Assembly (NCBI RefSeq): GCF_019083995.1 | Contig: NZ_JAHRCU010000002.1 | Span: 310,001-374,000 of the forward strand | Reading direction: 5' to 3' | Source: Roseococcus sp. SDR | Lineage (GTDB): Bacteria > Pseudomonadota > Alphaproteobacteria > Acetobacterales > Acetobacteraceae | DNA: 64,000 nucleotides | Shown: positions 48,101 through 56,515 of the stretch, in pieces | Layout of the letters: every line of letters begins with the position of its first letter | How positions within the stretch are numbered: position 1 is the stretch's first letter | Notes under the pieces: generated by a model | What the model saw: the letters and a program-made list of their open reading frames with translations, nothing else | The model's database searches: none | Told to the model about the DNA's origin: nothing | Position numbers and translations under genes: made by a program

Positions 48101-50182
48101 GCGCGTCGTGTCCGGCGCGCGCTCCAGGTTGAGCGTCAGCGTGGCGCGGCCCTGGGCATCGGTCTCGGGCAGTTCGGCCGAGAGCATGTCGGGCGCGAAG
48201 ACCTCATCCTCCAGCCCGAAGAGGAATCCCTGGAAGGCGGGGAAGGGGCTGCGCTCGGTGATCAGGCGGTATTGCGCATTGCCGGTGAGGCCCGAGCCCG
48301 GCGCGCCGTAGAGGAAGCGCGCGGTGACGGGGATTTCCAGTGGGCGGCCGGGGGTGAGCGGGCCGGGCGCGGGGCCGACCTCGACGGCGAGGCGCTCCGG
48401 CACGAAGGCCTCCACGCGCAGCGTCACCTCGCCCACCGGGGGCGCATTGGGGTCGGTCAGCGCCTCGATCTTCCAGGCACCGGCCGGGGCCGCGCTGGGC
48501 AGCGTCACGGGCCAATGGCCGCCATCGCGCAGCACCGTCTCGGCCGCCACCTGCCCATTCGGGCGGCGCAGCCGCAGGCGCACCGGCAGGCTCGCGGGCT
48601 GCCCGGCCACGTCGCGCAGCAGCACCATGGCCTGGACCGTCTCGCCCGGGCGGTAGATGCCGCGGTCGAGCCAGAGGAAGGCGTCCAGCGGGCCGGGATG
48701 CGGGCGGCCGGCGACGCCGCGATCCGAGAGATCGAAGGCGGCCGCCTCGAGGTCGAGCGCGACCAGGTCATCCGCCGTGCTCGCATGCAGGGCGACCGGC
48801 GCCATGGGCCCCTCGCCGCGCAGCAGGGCGGCGGCGAAGCGGGCCAGGCCATCCGTGCCGGTCTCGGCCTCGGCCAGGATCTCGTTGTTGCGGGCCATCA
48901 GCGCCACGCGCGCGCCGGCCGCCGGCCGCGCATCGCCCAGGTGCCGGGCCTGGACGGCGAGCCCACCCGCGCCGCGCCAGGCGGTGAGGCCGAGATCGGT
49001 CACGATGAGCGGCTGCGCGGTGGCGAGGCTTTGGGCGTTGCGCGTGCCGTCATTCGGCTGCGCCACCATCACGTAGAGGCCGGGCCCCGCGGTCCGCACC
49101 GCATCGGGCACCGGGATGGCGATGCGCTGCAGGCTGTTCGTCGGGTGGCGCGGCACCTCCACCGCTCCCTCCCAGACGACGCGGCCCCAGCTCTCCTGCA
49201 GGTCCTGCGCGGTCCAGGAATCCATCTGGTCGCCCAGGCGCCAGTCGCGCGTCAGCGGCACGAGGTTGCGCTCGGCCACGCGGATGATGCGCAGCTGCAC
49301 GCCGGAGATGTTCATGAGCGCCAGCGGCACCCGCGCCTGCTGGCCGCGCGCCAGCAGGAAGGCCCGGCTGTCGAAGGCCATGCGGGGCGCGCGGTCGGGC
49401 ATGGCGATGTTGAGCGCCGTATCGCGATTCAGGCGCAGCCCGTCCTCGCCGGGCAGGCCCGCGCGCAGGATGAGGCGGGTGGTGCGGCCATGCGGCAGGC
49501 CGACGGCGCAGAGCGAATCGCCGTCGCGCGTGATGGCGAGGCCAGGGATGGCGGGCTCGGCGCGGATCCAGTCCTGCGGCTGCCAGTCCTGCCGCCGGGC
49601 GGGCGGCAGGGTGAAGCTGAGGCAGGCGCGCGGCGGCTCGGCCTCGCTCTCAGTGTTCACGCGGGTGATGAGAAGGCCGGCCGCGCGGCGCGCCTGGGCC
49701 AGCGCCTCGACATGGCGCGCATCATTGGGCGCGCGCTGCAGCACGGCCTCAAGGGCTGCGATCTGCTGGGCCGGGCGGTCCATCCGGCCCAGCGCCTCGG
49801 CGATCAGCAGCAGCGAGGGGATCTCGGGCGGGCCGGCGGGCACCATCATGAAGTTCTGCCAGGCGGCCTGGATGGCGCGGACGGGCTCGGGCGGGTTGCG
49901 GCGCAGCTGGGCGCGGGCCAGGGCCATCCACTGGGTGGGCGTCATCTCGCCCATGCCGGCGCGTTCCTCCCAGGCCTGTGCGGCATTGGCCCAATTGTTG
50001 GCACGTTCCGCCGTGGTGGCGCGCTGCTCGGCGGCCTGGCGCTGCTGCGGTGTGCCGCCGGCGGGGAAGCGGCGCTCCAACTGCTCGCGATACTGGCCGG
50101 AATCGCGGGAGAGGCCCGGAAGGTCGAAGGCCTGCGCCGGAAGTGTGAAGAACAGGGCAAGCACAACCAGCCAGCGAAACAT
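45122..50182 (-). CDS. Bacterial alpha-2-macroglobulin family protein
   Basis: 1,686 residues from ATG 50182, with signal peptide FRWLVVLALFFTLPAQA and no lipobox. MG domains include LDRGIYRPGETVQAMVLLRD (MG2 signature) and YAPGQNVTLRITAPF. The A2M domain has VLAEAILPRFLAPGDEASIAVLLHNLE, and the thioester Cys-Leu-Glu-Gln at Cys1258 (FPLACLEQLSSQ) precedes an alpha/alpha toroid (QRFDGSFGLWS). These periplasmic proteins trap proteases covalently, protecting the cell after outer-membrane damage. The usual partner gene for penicillin-binding protein 1C is not adjacent. The longer open frame upstream to 50674 is rejected because it precedes the signal peptide. Confidence 0.92.
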   Translation of the reverse strand: MFRWLVVLALFFTLPAQAFDLPGLSRDSGQYREQLERRFPAGGTPQQRQAAEQRATTAERANNWANAAQAWEERAGMGEMTPTQWMALARAQLRRNPPEPVRAIQAAWQNFMMVPAGPPEIPSLLLIAEALGRMDRPAQQIAALEAVLQRAPNDARHVEALAQARRAAGLLITRVNTESEAEPPRACLSFTLPPARRQDWQPQDWIRAEPAIPGLAITRDGDSLCAVGLPHGRTTRLILRAGLPGEDGLRLNRDTALNIAMPDRAPRMAFDSRAFLLARGQQARVPLALMNISGVQLRIIRVAERNLVPLTRDWRLGDQMDSWTAQDLQESWGRVVWEGAVEVPRHPTNSLQRIAIPVPDAVRTAGPGLYVMVAQPNDGTRNAQSLATAQPLIVTDLGLTAWRGAGGLAVQARHLGDARPAAGARVALMARNNEILAEAETGTDGLARFAAALLRGEGPMAPVALHASTADDLVALDLEAAAFDLSDRGVAGRPHPGPLDAFLWLDRGIYRPGETVQAMVLLRDVAGQPASLPVRLRLRRPNGQVAAETVLRDGGHWPVTLPSAAPAGAWKIEALTDPNAPPVGEVTLRVEAFVPERLAVEVGPAPGPLTPGRPLEIPVTARFLYGAPGSGLTGNAQYRLITERSPFPAFQGFLFGLEDEVFAPDMLSAELPETDAQGRATLTLNLERAPDTTRPLRAELTLQVEEPGGRASRVDLPLAVAGAPRLIGIRGPQSVDANAEAGFDFVIVNPAGQPQAGQLSLRLVRERPDWRIVMRSGQARYETVWTDEPVDTASLAVTAAAPARFARSLPFGRYRLEAQEAGGMALASVRFRSGWAGSESAEVPDKVDVAADRRSYAPGQNVTLRITAPFAGRASLAILTDRLVALREIEVPAAGAEVTLEADPAWGAGAYAAITVFRQGQATEAPGRALGLTWLQIDPAARRLEVAIGGEERVRPQRRVTIPVSVTGGQGAVHLTLAAVDEGILRLTRFATPDPLAHYAGRRTLGTDIRDDYGRLIRASDGTLAVLRQGGDELGDLSAMRIPQRNVVLFSGVVTTDAQGRAEIPLEIPDFAGELRLMAVAWDGARVGSAARTLLVRDAVLAEAILPRFLAPGDEASIAVLLHNLELPAGEVSATLSTEGAIALAGPNRLAARLATGARAQPTATLRATGPGEGVLRLAVAGPDGFTATREARIEVRSSRAPLSVASVIEVAPGQEVRLAPDAARFLPGWRATARLGTPVRYDAEGMLRALDAFPLACLEQLSSQAIGLAAATTEASSPAQAARLQRVVDGVLARQRFDGSFGLWSAQGEPEFWTSGYAVEALLRAKAAGAAVPDAALEAALVNLSERLEETSPTEPAEYAAQAARLSALSMAGRHRLGAARRLMESLDRLPTPLARAQLGAAFARAGDAERATRAFTAALAAPARRDWIYDYGSGARDAMAILVLAQESRMPAAMLTTAQGRLPGPELTPALASTQEQAWAVLAAATLGRDGRPVRASLEGAAVTGRVVNATTGGTLRNLGDAPLPVSLTVTGIPTEALPAGRNAMQIRRRFLNLEGMALNLDQLRSGTSFIMVIEGRAESSQNHLAMISQGLPAGWEVEARLGPGAVPGLPGLGELPEADAQPALDDRVAAAFAFTADLREFRLAVRLRAVTPGRFELPGAEVSDMYRPAFFARQAAGRITILP

Positions 50183-50372
50183 GCGACGCGGTCCTTTCCT
50201 CAACCCCGACATCATGCACGTTTTGCCCTGCAGTCCCAGAAGAACCCGGGGTGACGAAGGGTAACCTTGCTGCGTTGTCACGCGGCATTCGCGACGGATG
50301 CGCTTCAATCGCAGGAGGTTCGCGGCCCGCCGCGTGGCCTGCTGTGTCTCGCCTGCCCGGAGCCGGTCAAAA

Positions 50373-51485
50373 ATGCTCGCGCGCGTCATTCCCCTCGCCC
50401 TCGCCCTGCTGCTTCCCTTGGCCGCCGCGGCCCAGCCCGGCATCCCGGTCACGACCGAGCCGGCGCGTGTGGGCGCCATGCCCATCGAGATCCTGGCCAA
50501 TGGCACGGTGGTCTCGGAGAGCGTCGTGACCATCCGCACGCGGGTGGATGGGCAGATCACCCAGGTGCACGTCACCGAGGGGCAGCTGGTGCGGCGCGGG
50601 CAGGTGCTGTTCACGCTGGATTCGCGGCTGAACCAGGCGCTGCTGGCGCAGCAGGAAGCGCAGCTCGCCGCCAACCGCGCTCAGATCGTCCGCTTCCAGG
50701 CGGATGCGGTGCGCTACCAGGCGCTGCGCGGCGAGGGTTTCGCGGCGCAGCAGCGCTTCGAGCAGGCGACGGCCGAAGCCGCCGCCGCCGTTGCCAATGC
50801 GCGCGCCACCGAGGCGCTGATCCAGCAGACGCGGCTCAACATCGAATTCGCCACCATCACGGCCGAGGCGGACGGCAAGCTCGGCGTGCTGCCGCTGCGC
50901 GTCGGCAATTTCGTCCGCCAGGCGGAGAATGTGGCGATGGGGACCATCACGCAGATGAACCCCATCCTCGTGCAGTTCAACGTGCCCGAGCGCTGGCTGC
51001 CGCAGATCCGCGCCGCGCTGAACGCGGGCGAGGTGCCGGTGCAGGCGCTGGGCGATGGCGAGACGGGCCCGCCCGCCCAAGGCACGCTCGTCTTCGTGGA
51101 CAGCGCGGTGGATGTGGCGACCGGCACCATCCAGCTCCGCGCCCGCTTCGACAATCCGGATGGCGCGCTCTGGCCGGGGCAATATGTGCGCGTGACGGTG
51201 GTGCCGACCATCGAGCAGGACGCCATCTCCATTCCCTCCGCCGCGGTGCAGACGGGCCAGCAGGGGCGCTACATCTTCGTCCTCGCCCCCGACGGCACGG
51301 CCCGCCGGCGGCCGGTGCAACTCGTCCGCACGCTGCGCGACCGCGCCGTGGTGCGCGGCGAGATCGCGGCGGGGGACAAGATCATCGTGGACGGCGCCCA
51401 GCGCGTGACCGAAGGCGCGCGCGCCGTCGAGCGCAACGCGCCGCCCGCCGCGCCCGCGCCGCAGCGCCTCTCCGCGGCGAATTGA
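50373..51485 (+). CDS. RND efflux periplasmic adaptor (MdtA-like membrane fusion protein)
   Basis: 370 residues starting at ATG 50373 with signal peptide LARVIPLALALLLPLAAAA. Lipoyl/barrel-sandwich segments TRVDGQITQVHVTEGQLVRRGQVLFTLD and a helical hairpin (LLAQQEAQLAANRAQIVRFQ...) precede the second half-motif TITAEADGKLGVLPLRVGNFV. The beta-barrel part FVDSAVDVATGTIQLRARFDNPDGALWPGQYVRV is highly characteristic of MdtA/AcrA adaptors. It bridges the inner-membrane pump encoded 12 bp downstream to an outer-membrane channel not present in the window. Confidence 0.92.
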   Translation: MLARVIPLALALLLPLAAAAQPGIPVTTEPARVGAMPIEILANGTVVSESVVTIRTRVDGQITQVHVTEGQLVRRGQVLFTLDSRLNQALLAQQEAQLAANRAQIVRFQADAVRYQALRGEGFAAQQRFEQATAEAAAAVANARATEALIQQTRLNIEFATITAEADGKLGVLPLRVGNFVRQAENVAMGTITQMNPILVQFNVPERWLPQIRAALNAGEVPVQALGDGETGPPAQGTLVFVDSAVDVATGTIQLRARFDNPDGALWPGQYVRVTVVPTIEQDAISIPSAAVQTGQQGRYIFVLAPDGTARRRPVQLVRTLRDRAVVRGEIAAGDKIIVDGAQRVTEGARAVERNAPPAAPAPQRLSAAN

Positions 51486-51497
51486 GGGGCGGCCGCC

Positions 51498-54400
51498 ATG
51501 CATATCTCGGAGCTCTGCATCCGCCGCCCGGTGATGACGCTGCTGCTGACCATCGCGGCCGTGGTGGCCGGCGCCATCGCCTATACGCGCCTGCCGGTGG
51601 CCGCCGTGCCGCGCGTGGACTTCCCCGTGATCTCGGTCTTCGCCAATTTCCCGGGCGCCAGCCCCGAGACGATGGCCACATCCGTCGCGCTGCCGCTGGA
51701 GCGTGAGTTCAGCACCATCGCGGGCCTCGAGAGCATGAGCTCCACCTCGGGGCAGGACACGCTGAATCTGACGCTGCAATTCCAGCTCGGCCGCAACATC
51801 GACAGCGCGGCGCAGGATGTGCAGGCGGCACTCACCCGCGCGCAGCGGCGCCTGCCGATCGAGATGACGGTGCCGCCCAGCTACCGCAAGGTGAACCCGG
51901 CCGATGCGCCGGTGCTGCTGCTGACGCTCTCGGGCGGCGACGTGCCACTCTACCGGCTGAACGACGTCGCCAGCACCATCATCGCGCCCGCGCTCTCCCG
52001 CGTGCAGGGCGTGGCCCAGGTCGTGACCTATGGCGAGCAGCTCTTCTCCGTGCGCGTGCGCCTGGACCCCGACCGCATCGCCGCCATGGGGCTCGCCTTC
52101 GACACGGTGCAGCAATCCATCCAGCAGGCCAATTCCAACGCGCCGGTCGGCCTGCTCAGCGGCCAGCGGCAGCAATTGACGCTGCGCGCGACCGAGCAGC
52201 CGCAGAATGCCGAGGAGTTCAGCAACCTCGTCGTCGCCGGCCGCGCCAATGCGCCGATCCGCCTCTCCGAGATCGCGGAAGTGGCGGATGGCGTGCAGAA
52301 TGAGCGCGTGGCGAGCTGGCGGGATGGGCAGCGCGCCCTCGTTCTCGCCGTGCAGCGCCAGCCGGATGCGAATACGGTGGAGGTGGTGGATGGCGTGCTG
52401 CGCAGCGTCGAGGCGCTGCAATCCGCCCTGCCCCCCGGCGCGCGCCTCGGCGTCATGCTGGACCGCAGCCGTTCGATCCGCGATGCGGTGCATGACGTGC
52501 AGGAATCGCTGCTGATCGCGATCGGCCTCGTCGTGCTCGTCTGCTTCCTGTTTCTGCGGCGGCTGACGGCGACGCTGATCCCCAGCATCGCCGTGCCGAT
52601 CAGCCTCTGCATCACCTTCGGCTTCATGTATGCGCTGGGCTACGGCATCGACAACGTGACGCTGCTGGGCCTCACCATCGCGGTCGGCCTCGTCGTGGAT
52701 GACGCGATCGTGGTGCTGGAGGCCATCGTCCGCCACATCGAGGAGGGGATGCATCCCGTCGCCGCCGCGATCCGCGGCTCGAAGGAGGTGGGCTTCACCG
52801 TGCTCTCCATCACGCTCTCGCTCATCGCCGTCTTCCTGCCGATCCTGCTGATGGGCGGCGTGGTGGGGCGCGTCTTCAACGCCTTCGCGGCGACGGTGAG
52901 TCTCGCCGTCATCGCCTCGCTCATCGTCTCGCTCACGCTGACGCCGCTGATGGCGAGCCGGATCAAGGGCCATCACGGCGCGCCAGGCCTGCTGGACCGC
53001 ACGCTGGAGCGCGGCTTCGTCCTGATCGAGAAGAGCTACGCCTTCCTGCTCGACCTCGCCTTGCGCTTCCGCCTGATCATCTGGGTGCTCTTCCTCGCCT
53101 CGGTCGTCGGCGCGGGCTGGATGGCGGTGAAGCTGCCCAAGGGCTTCTTCCCCATCGAGGATACCGGCCTCGTCATCGTCAACACCGAGGGGCCGCGCGG
53201 CGCCTCCATCGAGGCGATGGCGGAAAAGCAGCAGCGCATCGCGCAGATCTTCGCCGCCTCGCCCCATGTGAACAGCGTGGTTGCGACGGTGGGCGCGGTG
53301 GGCGGCTCGGCCTCGATCAACCAGGGCCGGCTCTTCGTCGAACTCAAGCCGCGCGGCCAGCGGCCCGACATCACGACCATCCTGCAGGAGCTGCGGCGCC
53401 AGGCCTCGGGCGTGCCGGGCATGCGCGTCTTCCTCCAGCCGATCCAGAACATCAATTTCGGCGCGCGGCAGACCCGCACCCTCTACATCTACACCATGCA
53501 GGGGCTCAGGCTGGACGAGCTTTATGACTGGGCGCCGCGGCTGGAAGCCCGCCTCGCGCAATTGCCGCAACTGCAGGACGTGAACACCGACCTGCAGCTC
53601 GACAGCCCCGTGGTGATGGTCAATGTGGATCGGGACCGCGCGACGGCGCTCGGCGTCTCCGTCGAGCAGGTGCGGCAGGCGCTGTATTCCGCCTTCGGCT
53701 CGCGCCAGATCAGCACGATCTATGGCCAGGCCAATGCCTATCCGGTGATCCTCGAGGCGCTGCCCGAGGACCAGCGGGATGAGACGGGCCTCGCCAAGCT
53801 GTATCTGCGCTCGGCCACCGGGCGGCTCGTGCCGCTCTCGGCGGTGGCGACGATCGAGCGCCGCTCGGGGCCGCTGACGGTGGGCCACCAGGGGCAGCTG
53901 CCGGCGGTCACCATCGGCTTCAACACGCCGCCAGGCGTGGCGCTGGGCGATGCGGTGAACGCAATCCGCGCCGTCGAGCGTGAGATGGGGTTGCCGCCCA
54001 CCATCGTCTCGGGCTTCTCCGGCTCAGCCCAGGTGTTCCAGCAGGCGCTGGCGGGCCAGGGGGCCTTGGTGCTGGCTGCCGTGCTGATCATGTATGTGGT
54101 GCTGGGCGTGCTCTATGAGAGCTTCATCCATCCGCTGACCATCCTCTCGGGCCTGCCGGCCGCCGCACTCGGCGCCTTCGCCACGCTCTGGCTCTTCGGC
54201 CTCGATCTCTCGGTGATCGCGGTGATCGGCGTGCTGCTGCTGATCGGCCTCGTGAAGAAGAACGCCATCATGGTGGTGGATGTGGCCCTGCAACGACAGC
54301 GCGCGGGCGAGGCGCCGGCCGAGGCGGTGCGCCAGGCCTGCATCCTGCGCTTCCGGCCCATCCTGATGACGACGCTGGCTGCCGCCGCCGGCGCGGTGCC

Positions 54401-54596
54401 CATCGCGGCCGGCTGGGGCGCGGCGGCGGAGCTGCGCCAGCCGCTGGGCCTGGCCGTGATCGGCGGGCTCGCGGTCAGCCAGGCGCTGACGCTCTTCGTC
54501 ACGCCCGTGCTCTATCTGGGCTTCGACGGTCTCGCGCGGCGCTTCAGCCGCGGGCGCGGCAAGGTCGAAGGACCAAGCCCGGCACCGGCCGAGTGA
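51498..54596 (+). CDS. RND efflux transporter permease subunit (HAE1/MdtB-C type)
   Basis: 1,032 residues with the duplicated RND topology of 12 helices. It starts MHISELCIRRPVMTLLLTIAAVV, contains the TM4 proton-relay Asp pair in TIAVGLVVDDAIVVLEAI, GLLSGQRQQ- and VNVDRDRATALGVS-type porter motifs, and LLIGLVKKNAIMVVD in the second half. It exports drugs, bile-salt-like or other amphiphiles using proton motive force with the adjacent adaptor. Only one permease is present, unlike mdtBC, so it probably forms a homotrimer. Confidence 0.93.
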   Translation: MHISELCIRRPVMTLLLTIAAVVAGAIAYTRLPVAAVPRVDFPVISVFANFPGASPETMATSVALPLEREFSTIAGLESMSSTSGQDTLNLTLQFQLGRNIDSAAQDVQAALTRAQRRLPIEMTVPPSYRKVNPADAPVLLLTLSGGDVPLYRLNDVASTIIAPALSRVQGVAQVVTYGEQLFSVRVRLDPDRIAAMGLAFDTVQQSIQQANSNAPVGLLSGQRQQLTLRATEQPQNAEEFSNLVVAGRANAPIRLSEIAEVADGVQNERVASWRDGQRALVLAVQRQPDANTVEVVDGVLRSVEALQSALPPGARLGVMLDRSRSIRDAVHDVQESLLIAIGLVVLVCFLFLRRLTATLIPSIAVPISLCITFGFMYALGYGIDNVTLLGLTIAVGLVVDDAIVVLEAIVRHIEEGMHPVAAAIRGSKEVGFTVLSITLSLIAVFLPILLMGGVVGRVFNAFAATVSLAVIASLIVSLTLTPLMASRIKGHHGAPGLLDRTLERGFVLIEKSYAFLLDLALRFRLIIWVLFLASVVGAGWMAVKLPKGFFPIEDTGLVIVNTEGPRGASIEAMAEKQQRIAQIFAASPHVNSVVATVGAVGGSASINQGRLFVELKPRGQRPDITTILQELRRQASGVPGMRVFLQPIQNINFGARQTRTLYIYTMQGLRLDELYDWAPRLEARLAQLPQLQDVNTDLQLDSPVVMVNVDRDRATALGVSVEQVRQALYSAFGSRQISTIYGQANAYPVILEALPEDQRDETGLAKLYLRSATGRLVPLSAVATIERRSGPLTVGHQGQLPAVTIGFNTPPGVALGDAVNAIRAVEREMGLPPTIVSGFSGSAQVFQQALAGQGALVLAAVLIMYVVLGVLYESFIHPLTILSGLPAAALGAFATLWLFGLDLSVIAVIGVLLLIGLVKKNAIMVVDVALQRQRAGEAPAEAVRQACILRFRPILMTTLAAAAGAVPIAAGWGAAAELRQPLGLAVIGGLAVSQALTLFVTPVLYLGFDGLARRFSRGRGKVEGPSPAPAE

Positions 54597-54670
54597 GACC
54601 CCTGGCGAGACCCCTGTGATTGTCATGGGATGTTGCTAGGCTCAGGGCAGCATCTTCGTCGGAGACCCGC

Positions 54671-55024
54671 ATGATCACCGTCACGCGCCCGCGGGCGTCG
54701 CACCTTCTGCTCCTCGGGATCACGCTGCTGGCCGGCGCCGCCCAGGCGCAGCAGAACCAGGGGCAGGCGGTGGACCAGATCTATCGGGAGCTGATGGGCC
54801 AGAGCCCGAACGCGCCCGGCACGCTGCCGCCGCCCTCGCTCAACGCCACGCCGGGTCAGGATGCACGGCGCGAGGCGGAGCTCTTCCGCGAGGAGACCGG
54901 CCGCAGCCAGAGCGCGCCCAGCCGTGCGACGCCCCCGCCCGCCTCGGGCACCGTCTCCCAGGATGCGCGGCGCGAGGAGCAGATCCTGCGCGAATTGACC
55001 AACCCCGCGCTGGTGCCGCGCTGA
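54671..55024 (+). CDS. Small exported protein with repeated DARRE motif
   Basis: 117 residues with signal peptide SHLLLLGITLLAGAAQA (cleavage about residue 27). The mature part is Gln/Pro/Ala-rich and disordered-looking, with two related segments GQDARREAELFREETG and SQDARREEQILRELTN. No family recognised. ATG at 54671 follows GGAGACCCGC. It lies 74 bp after the RND permease and could be its last co-transcribed gene; a functional link is not evident. Convergent with the MFS exporter. Confidence 0.6.
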   Translation: MITVTRPRASHLLLLGITLLAGAAQAQQNQGQAVDQIYRELMGQSPNAPGTLPPPSLNATPGQDARREAELFREETGRSQSAPSRATPPPASGTVSQDARREEQILRELTNPALVPR

Positions 55025-55030
55025 CCAGGA

Positions 55031-56413
55031 TCAGCGCTTCCCGCTGACCTCCGCCCCCGCATCGCGCGGCAGCATGGCGAAGAGCGGGCTGGCCGAGGCC
55101 ACCACCAGCCCCGCGATGAGGAAGGCGGCGGTGAAGTCGCTGGGCAGCAGCGCCTCATGGCCCGCCATGTGGCGGCTGACTTCCAGCGAGGTGGTGGCCA
55201 GCACCACACCCAGCGCCGGGGGCAATTGCTGGGCGGTGCCGTAGAAGCTGGTGCCCGCGCTGAGCTTCTCGCGCGGGAGATCGGCGAAGGCCAGCGTGTT
55301 CAGCGCGGTGAATTGCAGCGAGCGGAAGAGGCCGCCGAAGGCCAACACCACGAACATCGCGGCGATCGGCCAGGCGGGGGTGAAGGCGGCGCCGATGGCC
55401 ACACCGGCGGCGGCCAGCAGGCCATTGCCCACCAGCACGGTGCGAAAGCCGAAGCGGCGCAGGATGGGGCGCGTCAGTGGCTTCATGGCGAAGGCGCCGA
55501 TGGCGGTGGCGAAGGCGACGAAGCCAGCTTCCGTGGCACCCCAGCCGAAGCCCACCTGCAGCAGCATGGGCACGAGGAAGGGCACGCCCCCCGCCCCCAT
55601 CCGGAAGAGGCTGCCGGAGAGGGTCGCGTGGCGGAAGCTCGCATGCTGCAGCAGCGTGAGGTCGAGCGCGGGCTTCTCCACGCGCCGGCAATGCCGCAGC
55701 GCGAGCCAGCCCAGCACGCCGCCCAGCGCCAGCAACGCGCTGGGCCAATAATCCGGCAAGACGCCGCGCCCCACCGTCTCGATGCCGGCCATGGCGGCGG
55801 CCAGCGCGCCGCCCACCAGCGCGAGGCCGCGCAGATCGGGCGGGCCGGGGTTGGCCGGCGGCAGCGGCGTGATCTTCCAGGCCACCATGACCAGGCCGAA
55901 GGCCGCCACCGGCAGGTTGATCCAGAAGACGCTACGCCAGCCGAAGAGGTCCGTCAGGATGCCGCCCAGCGGCGGGCCCATGATCGGCCCCAGCATGGCC
56001 GGCATGGTGAGCCAGGTCATCGCCGTCAGCATCTCGTCCTTGCGGATTCCGCTCAGCAGCAGGAGCCGGCCGACGGGCACCATCATGGCGCCGGCCATGC
56101 CCTGCATCACCCGCGCCGCCACCAGCTCGACCAGGCTGTTGGACAGGCCGCAGGCGGCGGAGGAGAGGCCGAACAGCGCGATCGCGATGAGAAAGACGCG
56201 CTTCGCCCCGAAGCGATCCGCCACATAGCCCGAGACGGGGATGAAGACCGTCAGCGCCACGAGGTAGGAGGTGATGGCGACACCCAGCCGCGCCGGGTCC
56301 TCATTCAGCTCCCGCGCCATGGAAGGGAGGGCGGTCACCACCGCCGCGCTGTCCAGGTTCTGCATGAACAGCGCGGAGGCGACGATCACGGCGGTCACGC
56401 GCGCATCGGCCAT
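55031..56413 (-). CDS. MFS transporter, DHA2 (EmrB/QacA-like) family
   Basis: A 460-residue membrane protein with multiple hydrophobic helices. It begins ASALFMQNLDSAAVVTALPSMARELNEDP, the D-x-TIV-ALP-like motif of DHA2 exporters, with VSGYVADRFGAKRVFLIAIALFGLSSAACGLS (MFS motif A), RVMQGMAGAMMVPVGRLLLL and GPIMGPPLGGILTDLFGWRSVFWINLPV (motif C). It exports drugs or small organics by proton antiport. Start ATG at 56413. Divergent from the phnW-like gene with about 100 bp between them. Confidence 0.9.
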   Translation of the reverse strand: MADARVTAVIVASALFMQNLDSAAVVTALPSMARELNEDPARLGVAITSYLVALTVFIPVSGYVADRFGAKRVFLIAIALFGLSSAACGLSNSLVELVAARVMQGMAGAMMVPVGRLLLLSGIRKDEMLTAMTWLTMPAMLGPIMGPPLGGILTDLFGWRSVFWINLPVAAFGLVMVAWKITPLPPANPGPPDLRGLALVGGALAAAMAGIETVGRGVLPDYWPSALLALGGVLGWLALRHCRRVEKPALDLTLLQHASFRHATLSGSLFRMGAGGVPFLVPMLLQVGFGWGATEAGFVAFATAIGAFAMKPLTRPILRRFGFRTVLVGNGLLAAAGVAIGAAFTPAWPIAAMFVVLAFGGLFRSLQFTALNTLAFADLPREKLSAGTSFYGTAQQLPPALGVVLATTSLEVSRHMAGHEALLPSDFTAAFLIAGLVVASASPLFAMLPRDAGAEVSGKR

Positions 56414-56515
56414 TCCCGCAGGGTAGAGGTTTATGCGCCCAAGTCATCCGCTTCGGGGTTCCCCCGGGCGTGAATTCGCGGCAAGAGCCGCACCTCAGAC
56501 CCTGGAAGACCCGCG

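Noticed and set aside
45311-50254. A 1,647-codon open frame on the plus strand opposite the macroglobulin gene
   Set aside because: Antisense shadow of a high-GC gene: His/Arg/Gly-rich composition and no domain; the minus-strand frame has signal peptide, MG2 and thioester motifs.
50183-50674. Longer macroglobulin start up to 50674
   Set aside because: The extension precedes a clear signal peptide at 50182, overlaps the divergent adaptor gene, and lacks coding character.
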